NCBI GenBank assembly: GCA_963723355.1
Contig: CAVRQQ010000002.1
Location: forward strand, 1 to 64,000
DNA length: 64,000 nt
Reading direction: 5' to 3'
From: JAFDBW01 sp963723355
GTDB lineage: Bacteria; Desulfobacterota; Desulfuromonadia; Desulfuromonadales; BM103
This document shows positions 52,372 to 61,108 of this stretch, in pieces. The notes under the pieces were generated by a model, which was given only the letters and a program-made list of their open reading frames with translations, did not search any database and had not been told where the DNA came from. The position numbers and the translations under genes are program-made. Position 1 is the first letter of the stretch, and every line of letters starts with the position of its first letter.

Positions 52372-54039
52372 ATGCATAGAACTCGCGACACAGCACGTGC
52401 CACACTGGAAAACCTCTACCGGATCTTCACGGTCCCCGAAGCACCTGAATCAACTCTCGGCGAGATTGATCAGGCAATTTCCGAGGATCTTGCCGGATTC
52501 CTGCAGACTCATATCGTCGCTATCGAACGCAGCATTGAAGAGATCGAGGCGGATTTCTCAGACTCGACGATCCCGGAAGAACCGACCTACGTTTCCGAGT
52601 ATACCGAATTCGTCAAACAGAACCTGGTCGCCCAGTCGGTGCATACCGCTGCTCCCGGTTTCATAGGTCACATGACATCGGCCCTGCCGTACTTCATGCT
52701 GCCGCTTTCAAGAATCATGACGGCGTTGAACCAGAACCTGGTCAAAGTTGAAACCTCCAAAGCCTTTACTCCCCTGGAGCGTCAGGTGCTCGCCATGCTC
52801 CACCGCCTGGTTTACCGCGGCGAGGACAACTTCTATGATCGCTGGATTCATGACAGTCGGTATGCGCTCGGTGCGCTCTGTTCAGGAGGGACGATCGCCA
52901 ATGTTACCGCGCTATGGGTTGCCCGGAATCGCCTGTTCGCCCCGTCTGGCTCTTTCCGCGGCATAGCCCAGGAAGGGTTGCCGCGAGCCCTGAAGCATCT
53001 CGGCTGTGAAAATCTGGCGGTGCTGGTGTCACGCCGTGGCCACTATTCCCTTGGCAAGGCGATCGATCTTCTCGGCCTGGGACGTGACAACCTGATCCTG
53101 GTCGATACCGATGCGGATAACCGGATTGATATGGCCTGCCTCAGGGCTGAGTGTCAACGCCTGCAGAGAGAAAATATCCGTCCCCTGGCTCTGGTTGGTA
53201 TTGCCGGCACCACAGAAACCGGAAATGTCGACCCACTTGAAGAGATGGCGACGCTTGCTGCAGAGCTCGATTGCCACTTCCACGTCGATGCGGCATGGGG
53301 CGGACCGACCCTGTTCTCAGAGCGTCACCGTCATCTTCTGGACGGTATCGAACGCGCTGATTCGGTGACGATTGACGCCCACAAACAGCTGTATGTGCCG
53401 ATGGGGGCGGGGATGGTCGTTTTCAAGGATCCTACGGCGCTCTCTGCCATCGAGCATCATGCCAATTACATCCTGCGTCACGGCTCCAAGGACCTTGGCA
53501 GCCACACCCTGGAAGGGTCCCGCCCCGGCAAGGCATTGCTGGTCCACGCCGGTTTATCGATCATCGGACGCAAGGGATATGAACTGCTGATCGATATGGG
53601 AATTGAAAGGGCGAGAATCTTTTCTGAAATGATTTGTCAACATCCGAATTTCGAGTTGACCAGTCTCCCGGAACTGAACATTCTCACGTACCGTTATTGC
53701 CCGGCAACCGTGCAGCTTGCCCTGACCAAAGCGACGGATGAGCAGCGTAACCAGATCAATCAGCACCTGGACCAGGTCAACCAACTGTTGCAGAAGGACC
53801 AGCGTGAAGCCGGCAAAACCTTTGTCTCCAGAACCCGACTGCAGACATCCGGATCTGGGCAGCAGATTACTGTGCTAAGGGTTGTCCTGGCCAACCCGCT
53901 GACCACCGATGATATTCTCAGGTCCGTGCTGCATGAACAATGCACTATCGTTCTGCAACAGGATATTCAGGAACTCTTGCAATATGTCGAATTGTTGTGT
54001 GCCGGCATCAATCAGCCGCCAACCTCTGCCTGTGCCTGA
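52372..54039 (+). CDS. PLP-dependent aspartate 1-decarboxylase-like (PanP family)
   Basis: A 555-residue group II decarboxylase of the glutamate/aromatic decarboxylase fold. It has HTAAPGFIGHMTSALPYFM, CSGGTIANVTALWVARNRL, VGIAGTTETGNVDPLEEMA, FHVDAAWGGPTLFSERHRH and TIDAHKQLYVPMGAGMVVF, with Lys in DAHKQ binding PLP. Its length and place right after panC match the PanP type described in Vibrio, which makes beta-alanine from aspartate in place of pyruvoyl-dependent PanD. No panD is in the window. A glutamate decarboxylase cannot be excluded by motifs alone; context decides. Confidence 0.8.
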   Translation: MHRTRDTARATLENLYRIFTVPEAPESTLGEIDQAISEDLAGFLQTHIVAIERSIEEIEADFSDSTIPEEPTYVSEYTEFVKQNLVAQSVHTAAPGFIGHMTSALPYFMLPLSRIMTALNQNLVKVETSKAFTPLERQVLAMLHRLVYRGEDNFYDRWIHDSRYALGALCSGGTIANVTALWVARNRLFAPSGSFRGIAQEGLPRALKHLGCENLAVLVSRRGHYSLGKAIDLLGLGRDNLILVDTDADNRIDMACLRAECQRLQRENIRPLALVGIAGTTETGNVDPLEEMATLAAELDCHFHVDAAWGGPTLFSERHRHLLDGIERADSVTIDAHKQLYVPMGAGMVVFKDPTALSAIEHHANYILRHGSKDLGSHTLEGSRPGKALLVHAGLSIIGRKGYELLIDMGIERARIFSEMICQHPNFELTSLPELNILTYRYCPATVQLALTKATDEQRNQINQHLDQVNQLLQKDQREAGKTFVSRTRLQTSGSGQQITVLRVVLANPLTTDDILRSVLHEQCTIVLQQDIQELLQYVELLCAGINQPPTSACA

Positions 54040-54050
54040 TCGATTCTTTT

Positions 54051-55322
54051 ATGGCATCTACTCTCTACACGGCCAGATATCTTTTGCCGATAGCAGCCCC
54101 GCCGATTGAAGACGGGGCTTTGCTCGTTGATGGCGGGCGGATTTTGGATGTCGGGTCACGCTCCGAATTGCGAAAGACTTCTCAAGGTGCGAAAGAAATT
54201 GATTTCGGTGATGCAGTTCTGATGCCGCCGATGGTCAATGCCCATACCCATCTCGAGCTTAGCTCATTCCCTGATTGGCTCAATACGACCGGTGAAGTTG
54301 AAGCACCCCGGGATTTTGTCGACTGGATCCTCCGGCTGATAAGGGTCCGTCGCAATATTGATCTCAGCCAGGTCCGGGACTCTCTTGTTTGGGGGCTGGA
54401 AGAGTCCTTAAGGTCCGGGACCGGCGCAATTGGGGACATCTTGACTACATTGCCTGGTGTGGATGTTTACCAGGAATCACCATTGTATGGAAAGGTTTAT
54501 GCGGAGGTTCTTGGCCATGATGCAGGTGTTGTGTCTGATCGACTTGAGGCCATCGAGACGATGCTTGATCGGCCTCCCGGGAAGGCCCTCAACTGGGGAC
54601 TTTCCCCGCACGCACCCTATACACTGTCTTCGTCCATCATGGATCAGGTGTTCGCTTTTTCCGCAAAACAGTCACTGCAAAGTAGTATCCACCTGGCCGA
54701 GTCCGCAGAGGAGTGCGCCTTTGTCAGGTCAGGGAAGGGGGCTATCGTCGACAAACTGTATACGGCAGCGCAATGGGACCCTGCGACCGATCCTGTCCCC
54801 GGATGCAGTCCTGTCGAGTCTTTGTGTCGGACGGGGCGTTTGCGGCGTAACGACCTGTTGGTGCATGGTGTACAGGTGGATGATGCGGATATCGCGCTGA
54901 TCAAGCGTACCGGTTGCCATGTTGCCCTGTGCCCGCGCTCCAATGCGGCCCTGGATGTCGGCAGGGCGCCGGTGGTTGATTATCTGAAGGCTGATGTGCA
55001 AATTTCGCTCGGCACCGACAGCCTGGCCAGTGCGCCGAGCCTGTCGATCTGGCACGAGCTGGCTTTCGCACGTAGCTGGTTTGCTGGTGATGTCTCGCCA
55101 CGTAAATGGTTGGAAATTGCTACGCTGGGCGGGGCAAGGGCGCTGGGATTGCAGGGCAGGATAGGGCAGCTTGCCGCCGGTGGCGATGCTTCTTTCCAGG
55201 TCGTCAGCCTGCCCGACTTGCCCTCCATCGACGAAATTGAAGAAGCGCTCTGTGCTTCTGGTGAGAGCGTTGTGGTCAGCCATCTTTACCTGGCGGCGCA
55301 GAACGTCTTGCCGGAATCGTGA
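54051..55322 (+). CDS. Amidohydrolase, aminofutalosine deaminase-like
   Basis: A 423-residue metal-dependent amidohydrolase. It starts ASTLYTARYLLPIAAPPIE and has MPPMVNAHTHLELSSFP (metal-binding HxH), WGLSPHAPYTLS, HLAESAEECAFVRSG and LGTDSLASAPSLSIWHELA (metal-binding Asp). The subfamily in deltaproteobacteria is assigned to deamination of aminofutalosine in the futalosine route to menaquinone. Other deaminases of the ATZ/TRZ group share these motifs. No other mqn gene is nearby. I choose ATG 54051; an upstream frame start at 53940 overlaps the decarboxylase. Confidence 0.75.
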   Translation: MASTLYTARYLLPIAAPPIEDGALLVDGGRILDVGSRSELRKTSQGAKEIDFGDAVLMPPMVNAHTHLELSSFPDWLNTTGEVEAPRDFVDWILRLIRVRRNIDLSQVRDSLVWGLEESLRSGTGAIGDILTTLPGVDVYQESPLYGKVYAEVLGHDAGVVSDRLEAIETMLDRPPGKALNWGLSPHAPYTLSSSIMDQVFAFSAKQSLQSSIHLAESAEECAFVRSGKGAIVDKLYTAAQWDPATDPVPGCSPVESLCRTGRLRRNDLLVHGVQVDDADIALIKRTGCHVALCPRSNAALDVGRAPVVDYLKADVQISLGTDSLASAPSLSIWHELAFARSWFAGDVSPRKWLEIATLGGARALGLQGRIGQLAAGGDASFQVVSLPDLPSIDEIEEALCASGESVVVSHLYLAAQNVLPES

Positions 55323-55369
55323 GCTGCCACTATAATACAGCGCTGGCTATCCCTGCTCAATGAGGACTT

Positions 55370-56047
55370 ATGAGTCGACTCACTGCGTTCAACCGGCTGT
55401 TTCGTCACAAGCTGAAAAAATATTTCCTGACCGGTCTTCTGGTGGTCGTACCGATCACCATGACGTTGCTGGTGCTCCGCTGGCTGTTTCGCCTCGTCAA
55501 CAGCCTTCTTATAACGGTCCTGCCAGAAATCTTGCGCCCCGAGATGCTGTACGGAATACCGGTGCCCGGCATCAGCCTGGTGGCTACCTTGCTTCTGATC
55601 TTGCTCGTCGGGGTCCTGGCAGCGAATATCTTTGGCCGTTCTCTGGTGACATTCTCGGAAACTCTGGTCGACAGGATTCCTGTCGTCAAGGGTGTGTATA
55701 CGCTGTTCAAGCAGGTTGCCGATACAGTCCTGAAACGCGACCATGGGGCTTTTCGCAAAGTAGTCCTGATCGAGTACCCTCGCAAGGGGATCTGGTCGGT
55801 TGCTTTCGTCACCGGCAAGTCTTCTGGCGAAGTGCAGCGGGTGACGGCTGAAAACCTGGTCAATGTGTTCGTTCCGACGACGCCGAATCCGACGTCCGGC
55901 TTTTATATCCTTGTGCCGGAAGATGACCTGATCGTGCTGAAAATGACAGTCGAAGAGGCTTTCAAGCTGATCATCAGCGGTGGCATGGTAACGCCACCTG
56001 AAAGGAAGGCCCCTGTGCTTGTAAAAAAGGCTGATGTGATAGACTGA
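55370..56047 (+). CDS. DUF502 membrane protein
   Basis: A 225-residue protein with two N-terminal membrane helices: FLTGLLVVVPITMTLLVLR and LVATLLLILLVGVLAANIF. A soluble part follows with IPVVKGVYTLFKQVADTVL, VLIEYPRKGIWSVAFVTG and VFVPTTPNPTSGFYILVPE, the DUF502 signature. Function unknown. The operon with the neighbouring RseC-like gene (gap about 60 bases) places two envelope proteins together. Confidence 0.9.
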   Translation: MSRLTAFNRLFRHKLKKYFLTGLLVVVPITMTLLVLRWLFRLVNSLLITVLPEILRPEMLYGIPVPGISLVATLLLILLVGVLAANIFGRSLVTFSETLVDRIPVVKGVYTLFKQVADTVLKRDHGAFRKVVLIEYPRKGIWSVAFVTGKSSGEVQRVTAENLVNVFVPTTPNPTSGFYILVPEDDLIVLKMTVEEAFKLIISGGMVTPPERKAPVLVKKADVID

Positions 56048-56108
56048 GGTTACAATATGTTTGAAATCGCTAAACCAGATCTGCCTTCGATATGCCAAAG
56101 TGACTGAT

Positions 56109-56552
56109 ATGATAGAAGAGAACGGCACCGTCATCGAATTGAAAGGCAAGGCCACCGCGGTGGTCATGTGTCGCAAGAGCAGCCTCTGTGAACATTGTGC
56201 CACCAGTGGCAGCTGCATGCTCGGTGACGATGGGCACACCCGCCTGATCGAGGTGAAGAACGATCTCGGAGCAAATGTGGGCGACCATGTGCGGATTGCC
56301 ACCACGACCCGGTCATTTCTGCAGTCATCGTTCCTGCTCTATATCGTGCCGCTGATCGCCCTGGTGATCGGCGCCCTGGTCGGCAAGGCGGTGGGAGAAA
56401 GGCTGGACCTCGGCCTTGATCCGAACCTGCTTTCGGCGGTTTTCGGAGTGTTTTTCATGAGCGGCAGTTTCGTCATTCTCCGGGTTGGCAGCAACGCCCT
56501 GTCGAAAGAGACGTATATGCCTAAGATTGTTGCTATTCTTCGGGATGAATAA
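56109..56552 (+). CDS. RseC/MucC-like (SoxR-reducing system) membrane protein
   Basis: A 147-residue protein. The N-terminal domain has four cysteines in the pattern CRKSSLCEHCATSGSC, typical of the RseC/MucC family. Two membrane helices follow: FLLYIVPLIALVIGALVG and LLSAVFGVFFMSGSFVILR. In other bacteria relatives modulate sigma-E or reduce SoxR together with Rsx/Rnf. I choose ATG 56109; a TTG at 56061 would add 16 residues. No rnf genes are in view. A heptad tract follows the stop. Confidence 0.85.
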   Translation: MIEENGTVIELKGKATAVVMCRKSSLCEHCATSGSCMLGDDGHTRLIEVKNDLGANVGDHVRIATTTRSFLQSSFLLYIVPLIALVIGALVGKAVGERLDLGLDPNLLSAVFGVFFMSGSFVILRVGSNALSKETYMPKIVAILRDE

Positions 56553-56562
56553 TTCTGTATCT

Positions 56563-56637
56563 TGGGGCTGGGGACCGGGGACCGGTAGAATCATCGATTA
56601 TTTGCCAGCATCAAGCCTCCAGCATCAAGCCTCCGGG
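56563..56637 (+). repeat. Two 7-nt word families before smpB
   Basis: GGGGCTG/GGGACCG words (56563-56586), then about 20 bases, then GCATCAA-GCCTCCA repeated twice (about 56608-56635). The latter is a 14-nt unit of two 7-mers. It ends about six bases before the smpB ATG. Confidence 0.78.
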
Positions 56638-56642
56638 GTCAA

Positions 56643-57098
56643 ATGGGTATAAAAATTATCGCTAACAACAAAAAGGCTTACCACGAGTACTTCGTTGATG
56701 AAGTGTTCGAGGCCGGTCTTGCCCTGCAGGGAACCGAGGTCAAGTCGATTCGCCTGGGGCAGGTCAGTATCAAGGAATCGTACTGCCGGATTCGTAACGG
56801 CGAGGTGTTCGTCGACAACATGAACATCAGCCCGTACGAACAGGGCAATCGTGAGAACCACGAGCCGCTGCGTTCACGCAAGCTGCTCCTGAACCGTTAC
56901 GAGATCGACAAGCTGATCAAGAAAGTCGATGAAAAAGGGCTGACCCTGGTGCCGACCAAGATCTACTTCAAGGACAGTCGCGCCAAACTCGAGGTCGGCG
57001 TCTGTCGCGGTAAGAAGCTTTACGATAAGCGTGAGACGCTGAAGCGCAAGCAGGCTGATCGTGAAGCCTCCCGTGCGGTGAGAGATCACTCGAGATAG
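56643..57098 (+). CDS. smpB: SsrA-binding protein
   Basis: A 151-residue protein with the full SmpB pattern: KIIANNKKAYHEYFVDEVF, EAGLALQGTEVKSIRLGQV, YCRIRNGEVFVDNMNISPY and KLEVGVCRGKKLYDKRETL, then the basic C-terminal tail. It binds tmRNA and brings it to stalled ribosomes. The tmRNA gene follows 115 bases downstream. No clear Shine-Dalgarno apart from CCGGGG at the end of the tract. Confidence 0.96.
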   Translation: MGIKIIANNKKAYHEYFVDEVFEAGLALQGTEVKSIRLGQVSIKESYCRIRNGEVFVDNMNISPYEQGNRENHEPLRSRKLLLNRYEIDKLIKKVDEKGLTLVPTKIYFKDSRAKLEVGVCRGKKLYDKRETLKRKQADREASRAVRDHSR

Positions 57099-57111
57099 TT
57101 CTTTCAACTCA

Positions 57112-57140
57112 TTGAAAAATAATTGTTATTGTGAGATAAT
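57112..57140 (+). promoter_or_regulatory. Sigma-70-type promoter for ssrA
   Basis: TTGAAA (57112-57117) and GATAAT (57135-57140) with exactly 17 bases between them, in the AT-rich gap after smpB. The start point would be near 57147, so the heptad tract at 57148 would be in the 5' leader removed in tmRNA processing. Confidence 0.7.
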
Positions 57141-57147
57141 TGCAGTG

Positions 57148-57202
57148 TGGCTGGGGTTGGGGGCTGGTTTTTTCCAGCCCCCAGCCTCCAGTTACCAGTA
57201 AC
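57148..57202 (+). repeat. Paired 7-nt tracts in the ssrA leader
   Basis: G-rich arm GGCTGGGGTTGGGGGCTGG (57149-57167), a loop of six T, and C-rich arm starting CCAGCCCCCAGCC (57174). GTTACCAGTAACC words follow. The hairpin lies between the ssrA promoter and the mature 5' end. Confidence 0.82.
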
Positions 57203-57212
57203 CGAATCAAAA

Positions 57213-57563
57213 GGGGGTGCCAAGGTTTCGACGGGGATTGGAAGCGCTGGTTGCATGCCGGAGTGGGCTGGCTCCGATAAAAAGCCCAACACTAACAAAC
57301 GCCGACACTGACGTTCGTTACGCACTGGCAGCTTAATTGCTGTCTCGTCTCCTGATTCATCGCCCATGTGGGTTTTGAGACGTTAATTTAGTGGGCTAGT
57401 CTTCGCGAGTGTCCGTGGCGTGAAGGCGAAACTTAAGCGGACTCCCCCGCAAGAGATCCTGTTCGTGGGAGCTCTTACGGGTTAAGCAAAACACGAACTA
57501 CGCATGTAGACGCCTGACGTGAAAGATTTTCGGACGCGGGTTCGATTCCCGCCACCTCCACCA
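57213..57563 (+). ncRNA. ssrA: Transfer-messenger RNA
   Basis: The 5' end GGGGGTGCCAAGGTTTCGAC and the 3' end with TTCGATTCCCGCCACCTCCA and CCA form the tRNA-like half; the first bases pair with CACCTCC. About 350 nt long, as usual. The tag reading frame at 57301-57336 encodes ADTDVRYALAA and then TAA, with the normal ALAA degradation end. The exact resume codon (GCC 57301) is inferred. It rescues stalled ribosomes with SmpB, whose gene lies just upstream. Confidence 0.95.
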
Positions 57564-57571
57564 GCTTAACT

Positions 57572-57609
57572 AAAGCTCCGACTGATTTGTCAGCCGGAGC
57601 TTTGTTTTT
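57572..57609 (+). terminator. Rho-independent terminator of ssrA
   Basis: AAAGCTCCG (57572-57580) pairs with CGGAGCTTT (57595-57603), extended inward by CTGA/TCAG across one A-C mismatch, followed by GTTTTTG. It begins nine bases after the CCA end. Confidence 0.85.
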
Positions 57610-57684
57610 GGGTTAGCGAGCAACAAAATGCTGATGTCATGTAATTCCACTTGTTTCCTCCAAAACTATCGCTAAACTGTCGCC

Positions 57685-58308
57685 ATGGAATCAATCTGGC
57701 CAGCCATATTCACTTTTCTTGGCGTTTTCACCTTTGCCATCGTCTCACCCGGGCCGAACTTCATCCTGGTCACCAATACCGCTCTGAATCGGTCTCGCAG
57801 CGAAGGTTTGCTGACAGCAATGGGTGTGGCAACCGGCAGCGGGATATTTGCTTTCGCCGGCCTGGTTGGGCTGTTGCCCCTGGTCCATTCACTGCCGCAT
57901 TTTGCCGAAATTATGCGGTTTGTTGGTGGTGGTTACCTGGCCTGGATAGGTTTGGATATGCTCAGGACTTGTCGTAAAGAAATCGTTCCTAAAGCAACGG
58001 GCAAGGCGGTCGGGGAGTCAGCCATGGTGCCTTACCGAACCGGCATGCTGACCAACCTGACCAACCCGAAAGCCTGGGCTTTTTACCTGAGCCTCTTCAC
58101 CCTGGTGATGGGGCCGGTTTTCCCATTGTGGGGCAAGGTCTTCCTGAATATTTCGATGTTCCTGGTTTCACTGGCCTGGTACGTCGCCGTTGCATTTCTG
58201 GTTTCGAGCAGGACGTTCCAGCCGTTGTTCCTGAGCTACCGCCCGGTGATCCAGGGTGTGCTTGGCTGCCTGTTGATTATCGTGGGCGGCAGGATCCTCT
58301 GGGGCTAA
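57685..58308 (+). CDS. LysE/RhtB family amino-acid exporter
   Basis: A 207-residue membrane protein with about six helices. It has FAIVSPGPNFILVTNTALN near residue 20, SRSEGLLTAMGVATGSG, GGGYLAWIGLDML and the loop MLTNLTNPKAWAFYLSLF, the family signature. It would export amino acids or derivatives. It starts 76 bases after the ssrA terminator and has no obvious Shine-Dalgarno. The substrate is unknown. A hairpin shared with the converging DUF4197 gene follows. Confidence 0.88.
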   Translation: MESIWPAIFTFLGVFTFAIVSPGPNFILVTNTALNRSRSEGLLTAMGVATGSGIFAFAGLVGLLPLVHSLPHFAEIMRFVGGGYLAWIGLDMLRTCRKEIVPKATGKAVGESAMVPYRTGMLTNLTNPKAWAFYLSLFTLVMGPVFPLWGKVFLNISMFLVSLAWYVAVAFLVSSRTFQPLFLSYRPVIQGVLGCLLIIVGGRILWG

Positions 58309-58335
58309 GGGTGCGGATCAAAACAAGAGTAAAAG

Positions 58336-58364
58336 CCGCTTCATACTTCTGAAGCGGCCGTCTT
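58336..58364. terminator. Bidirectional hairpin terminator between lysE and the DUF4197 gene
   Basis: Perfect 9-bp arms GCCGCTTCA (58336-58344) and TGAAGCGGC (58351-58359), 6-nt loop. It lies between two converging stop codons. T-richness is modest on the plus side; TTTTAC follows on the minus side. Confidence 0.65.
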
Positions 58365-58367
58365 CTA

Positions 58368-59138
58368 TCATTTTGCACCGAAAACCTTCTGCAGGATATC
58401 CGTGGTCCGCTTCACCGGGTCGTTTCTGATGGCCGCTTCTTCTATCGCGACATAGTGAAAGATCCCCTCCATCCCCTTGTCGACAACATACTTGTTCAGG
58501 TCGGCCTTGACGTCAGGCACAAAGGGGATACTGGAATACTGTCCCATGACTGCGTCGTAGGCCTGGACCGCACCGACCTGGTTAAGGGCATTCTCAACGA
58601 TCGGCTGCATCTCTACCGAAAGTGGTGCCGACATCTTGTCCTGGAAATAGCGGGTGGCTGAATCGTCAGGTCCATTGTAGATACCTTCCACATCATCGAG
58701 CGTCATCGCCGTGATCGCATCCCAGAACAGTTTCTTCGCAGGCGGCGTGGCTTCTTCGGCGGCCCGATTCAGCTTGAGCTCGAGGTCATCCATCATCGAC
58801 GACATGCCGACCGCAGAAAGGGCAGATTTGACCTGGTTGAGACTGTCAGGCAGCGGGATGTGAATTGCAGGGTCAGCATTGAAGCCATCGAGTTGCCCGA
58901 GCTGACTGACGACCGTTTCGGTGCCGACCCGCAGGGCATCTTTCAGGCCGCTGGTGATCTCGCTGTTGGTCAGATCGGAGGCGCTGTCCGGTGATTTTGT
59001 GCCGACTGTGCCGAGCAGGTCCTTACCGGCCTTCATCCAGTCCATCTGGGCCGCAGCCGGTATCGCATTGAAGGTGTGGGAGAGAAGCAGGCAAAGGGTG
59101 GCCATGGAAATGGCGAAAAACGTCTTGTAGCGGCACAT
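58368..59138 (-). CDS. DUF4197 exported protein
   Basis: A 256-residue protein. Residues 1-30 are a signal peptide ending near AIPAAAQ. The body has SEITSGLKDALRVGTETVV, IHIPLPDSLNQVKSALSAV, AITAMTLDDVEGIYNGPDD and KGMEGIFHYVAIEEAAIRN, the conserved blocks of DUF4197. It is probably periplasmic or lipid-associated; the function of the family is unknown. A ribosome site AAGGAGG precedes the ATG on the minus strand. It lies next to the GspE/PilB gene but probably has its own transcript. Confidence 0.88.
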   Translation of the reverse strand: MCRYKTFFAISMATLCLLLSHTFNAIPAAAQMDWMKAGKDLLGTVGTKSPDSASDLTNSEITSGLKDALRVGTETVVSQLGQLDGFNADPAIHIPLPDSLNQVKSALSAVGMSSMMDDLELKLNRAAEEATPPAKKLFWDAITAMTLDDVEGIYNGPDDSATRYFQDKMSAPLSVEMQPIVENALNQVGAVQAYDAVMGQYSSIPFVPDVKADLNKYVVDKGMEGIFHYVAIEEAAIRNDPVKRTTDILQKVFGAK

Positions 59139-59251
59139 GACTGCCTCCTTGATATGATGCTGTTATTAAACAGAACCATGAATCAGCAGGAAGTCAATCA
59201 GGCGCAGGTATTTTGTGGGCACTCGATGTTGAAAAGATTTTTCTCCGCAGA

Positions 59252-61108
59252 TTAACCGGTGACGGACACAATCTCCTGGAAGGTTGTGTGCCCATCCAGC
59301 AACTTCTGGATCGCCAACTCGCGCAGGCTGACCATGCCGTCTGCCCTGGCGATTTCGTAAATCTTTGTCATATCAGTCTGTTCGGTGATCTGTGCCCTCA
59401 GGCGGTCGGTAAACTCGAGGACCTCGAAGATCCCGGTACGCCCCTTGTAGCCGGTGCCGCGACATTCGTCACAGCCTTTGCCTTCCCATACCCTGTATTC
59501 TTTATCCTGCATTCCCAGGTAGACCATCTCTTCCTTGGTGAGGATTCTCTCGAACTTGCATTCCTGGCAGATCGTCCTGAGCAGTCGCTGGGCGATGATG
59601 CCGCTGACCGTGGAGCTGATCAGGAAGGCCGGAATGCCGATATCGAGAAGCCGGGCGATCGAGGAGGGAGCGTCATTGGTATGCAGGGTCGAAAGGACCA
59701 GGTGGCCGGTCAGGGCTGCCTGCACGGCATTACTGGCGGTTTCCCGGTCACGGATCTCACCGATCATCAGTACATCGGGGTCCTGGCGCAGGATATTCCG
59801 CAGAACGGTGGCAAAGGTGACGTCAATTGCGCTCTGGACGCCGACCTGGTTGAAGTCCTCCATGACCATCTCGATCGGGTCTTCAACGGTGATAATGTTG
59901 ATCTCCGGTGTCGAGATGGTTTTCAGGGAAGAGTACAGAGTCGTCGTTTTGCCGCTGCCGGTGGGGCCGGTGACCAGGATGATGCCATGCGGCATCCTGA
60001 TAAATGAACTGTAGAGCTTGAACTCGCGTTCGTTGAAGCCGATCCGGTCGAGTTTCTGCATGAGGATTTCGGGGTCGAAAATACGGATAACCACCTTTTC
60101 GCCAAAAGCGACCGGCAGGGTGGAGACACGCAGTTCGATGTCTTTGCCCATATGCTCGGTTTTGATGCGGCCATCCTGTGGACGGCGCTTCTCGGCGACA
60201 TCGAGGCGGGAAAGCAGCTTCAGACGCGATACCATCGCCGGGTGCAGATTGCCCGGTACGGAGTGAATATTGTGCAATACTCCGTCGACGCGAAAACGGA
60301 TCATCGACTTCTCACGCTTCGGTTCAATATGGATATCGCTGGCGCGTTGATCAAAGGCGTACTTGAGGAGGAATTCGACGGCGGAGATGATGTGCTGGTC
60401 ACTGCTCTCGATTTCATCTCTACCACGCATCTTGAAGAGCTGTTCGAGGCTCGACAGCTCCGAGCGCAGGCCCATTTCGCTCTGGGCCGCTTTCACCGAG
60501 GCCTGGAAACCGAAAAACTCCTCGAGAATCTTCAGCACATCGCTGCGTGAGGCCAGGATGCGCTTGATTCGAATCCCCAAAGCGTGCTGCAGGTCTTCGA
60601 TCGGCCTGATATTGTAAGGGTCCGCGACTGCGATGGTGACGACCCCGTCTTTTGCATCGATCGGCACCACCAGGTTTTTCAGGGCGAAGGCCCGCGGGAT
60701 CTGGTCAGTGACGACATCAAGCTCCAGCTTCAGCGGGTCAATCTTGATGTATTCCATTCCGGCGGCCTGGGCAATCAACTCGGTCACGGCATCTTCGGTC
60801 AGCTTCTTCTGGGTTGCCGGGACTTCCAGCTTGAATGAGGTGATGATCTGGGCCGGAGATGCAAGCTCAGCAAGGTAGAGATCTTTTTTCACCTTGCCGA
60901 GCTTGAGGTGACTGTTCAGCCGGGCGGCCTGGGCATCGCCACGCTCGAGGATCATCTGGTACTGCTCGTCGCTGATCCTGCTGCGCTGGTGCAGGAGCTT
61001 GGCGACGTCCTTGATCGTCAGCATATACTTGTTTGGCGGTACCCTGTCTGTGGCGCGACGCATCGGACTCGGCTGGCTCCCGGGTTTGTTTTTCTCGGTT
61101 TGTGACAT
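59252..61108 (-). CDS. GspE/PilB family secretion/pilus ATPase
   Basis: A 618-residue hexameric ATPase. Two GspE N-terminal (MshEN-like) regions come first (DVAKLLHQRSRISDEQYQM, AQAAGMEYIKIDPLKLELD). The catalytic part has LKYAFDQRASDIHIEP, ILVTGPTGSGKTTTLYSSL (Walker A), ITVEDPIEMVMEDFNQVGV (Asp box), DVLMIGEIRDRETASNAV (Walker B) and CQECKF...CDECRGTGYKG, the zinc tetracysteine. It powers pilus or type II secretion assembly. No other pil/gsp genes are here, so PilB and GspE cannot be told apart. I choose ATG 61108 behind GAGG; longer starts exist to 61165. Confidence 0.9.
   Translation of the reverse strand: MSQTEKNKPGSQPSPMRRATDRVPPNKYMLTIKDVAKLLHQRSRISDEQYQMILERGDAQAARLNSHLKLGKVKKDLYLAELASPAQIITSFKLEVPATQKKLTEDAVTELIAQAAGMEYIKIDPLKLELDVVTDQIPRAFALKNLVVPIDAKDGVVTIAVADPYNIRPIEDLQHALGIRIKRILASRSDVLKILEEFFGFQASVKAAQSEMGLRSELSSLEQLFKMRGRDEIESSDQHIISAVEFLLKYAFDQRASDIHIEPKREKSMIRFRVDGVLHNIHSVPGNLHPAMVSRLKLLSRLDVAEKRRPQDGRIKTEHMGKDIELRVSTLPVAFGEKVVIRIFDPEILMQKLDRIGFNEREFKLYSSFIRMPHGIILVTGPTGSGKTTTLYSSLKTISTPEINIITVEDPIEMVMEDFNQVGVQSAIDVTFATVLRNILRQDPDVLMIGEIRDRETASNAVQAALTGHLVLSTLHTNDAPSSIARLLDIGIPAFLISSTVSGIIAQRLLRTICQECKFERILTKEEMVYLGMQDKEYRVWEGKGCDECRGTGYKGRTGIFEVLEFTDRLRAQITEQTDMTKIYEIARADGMVSLRELAIQKLLDGHTTFQEIVSVTG

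Noticed and set aside
59213..60007. 264-codon plus-strand open frame opposite the GspE/PilB gene
   Set aside because: Antisense shadow of a gene with full ATPase motifs.
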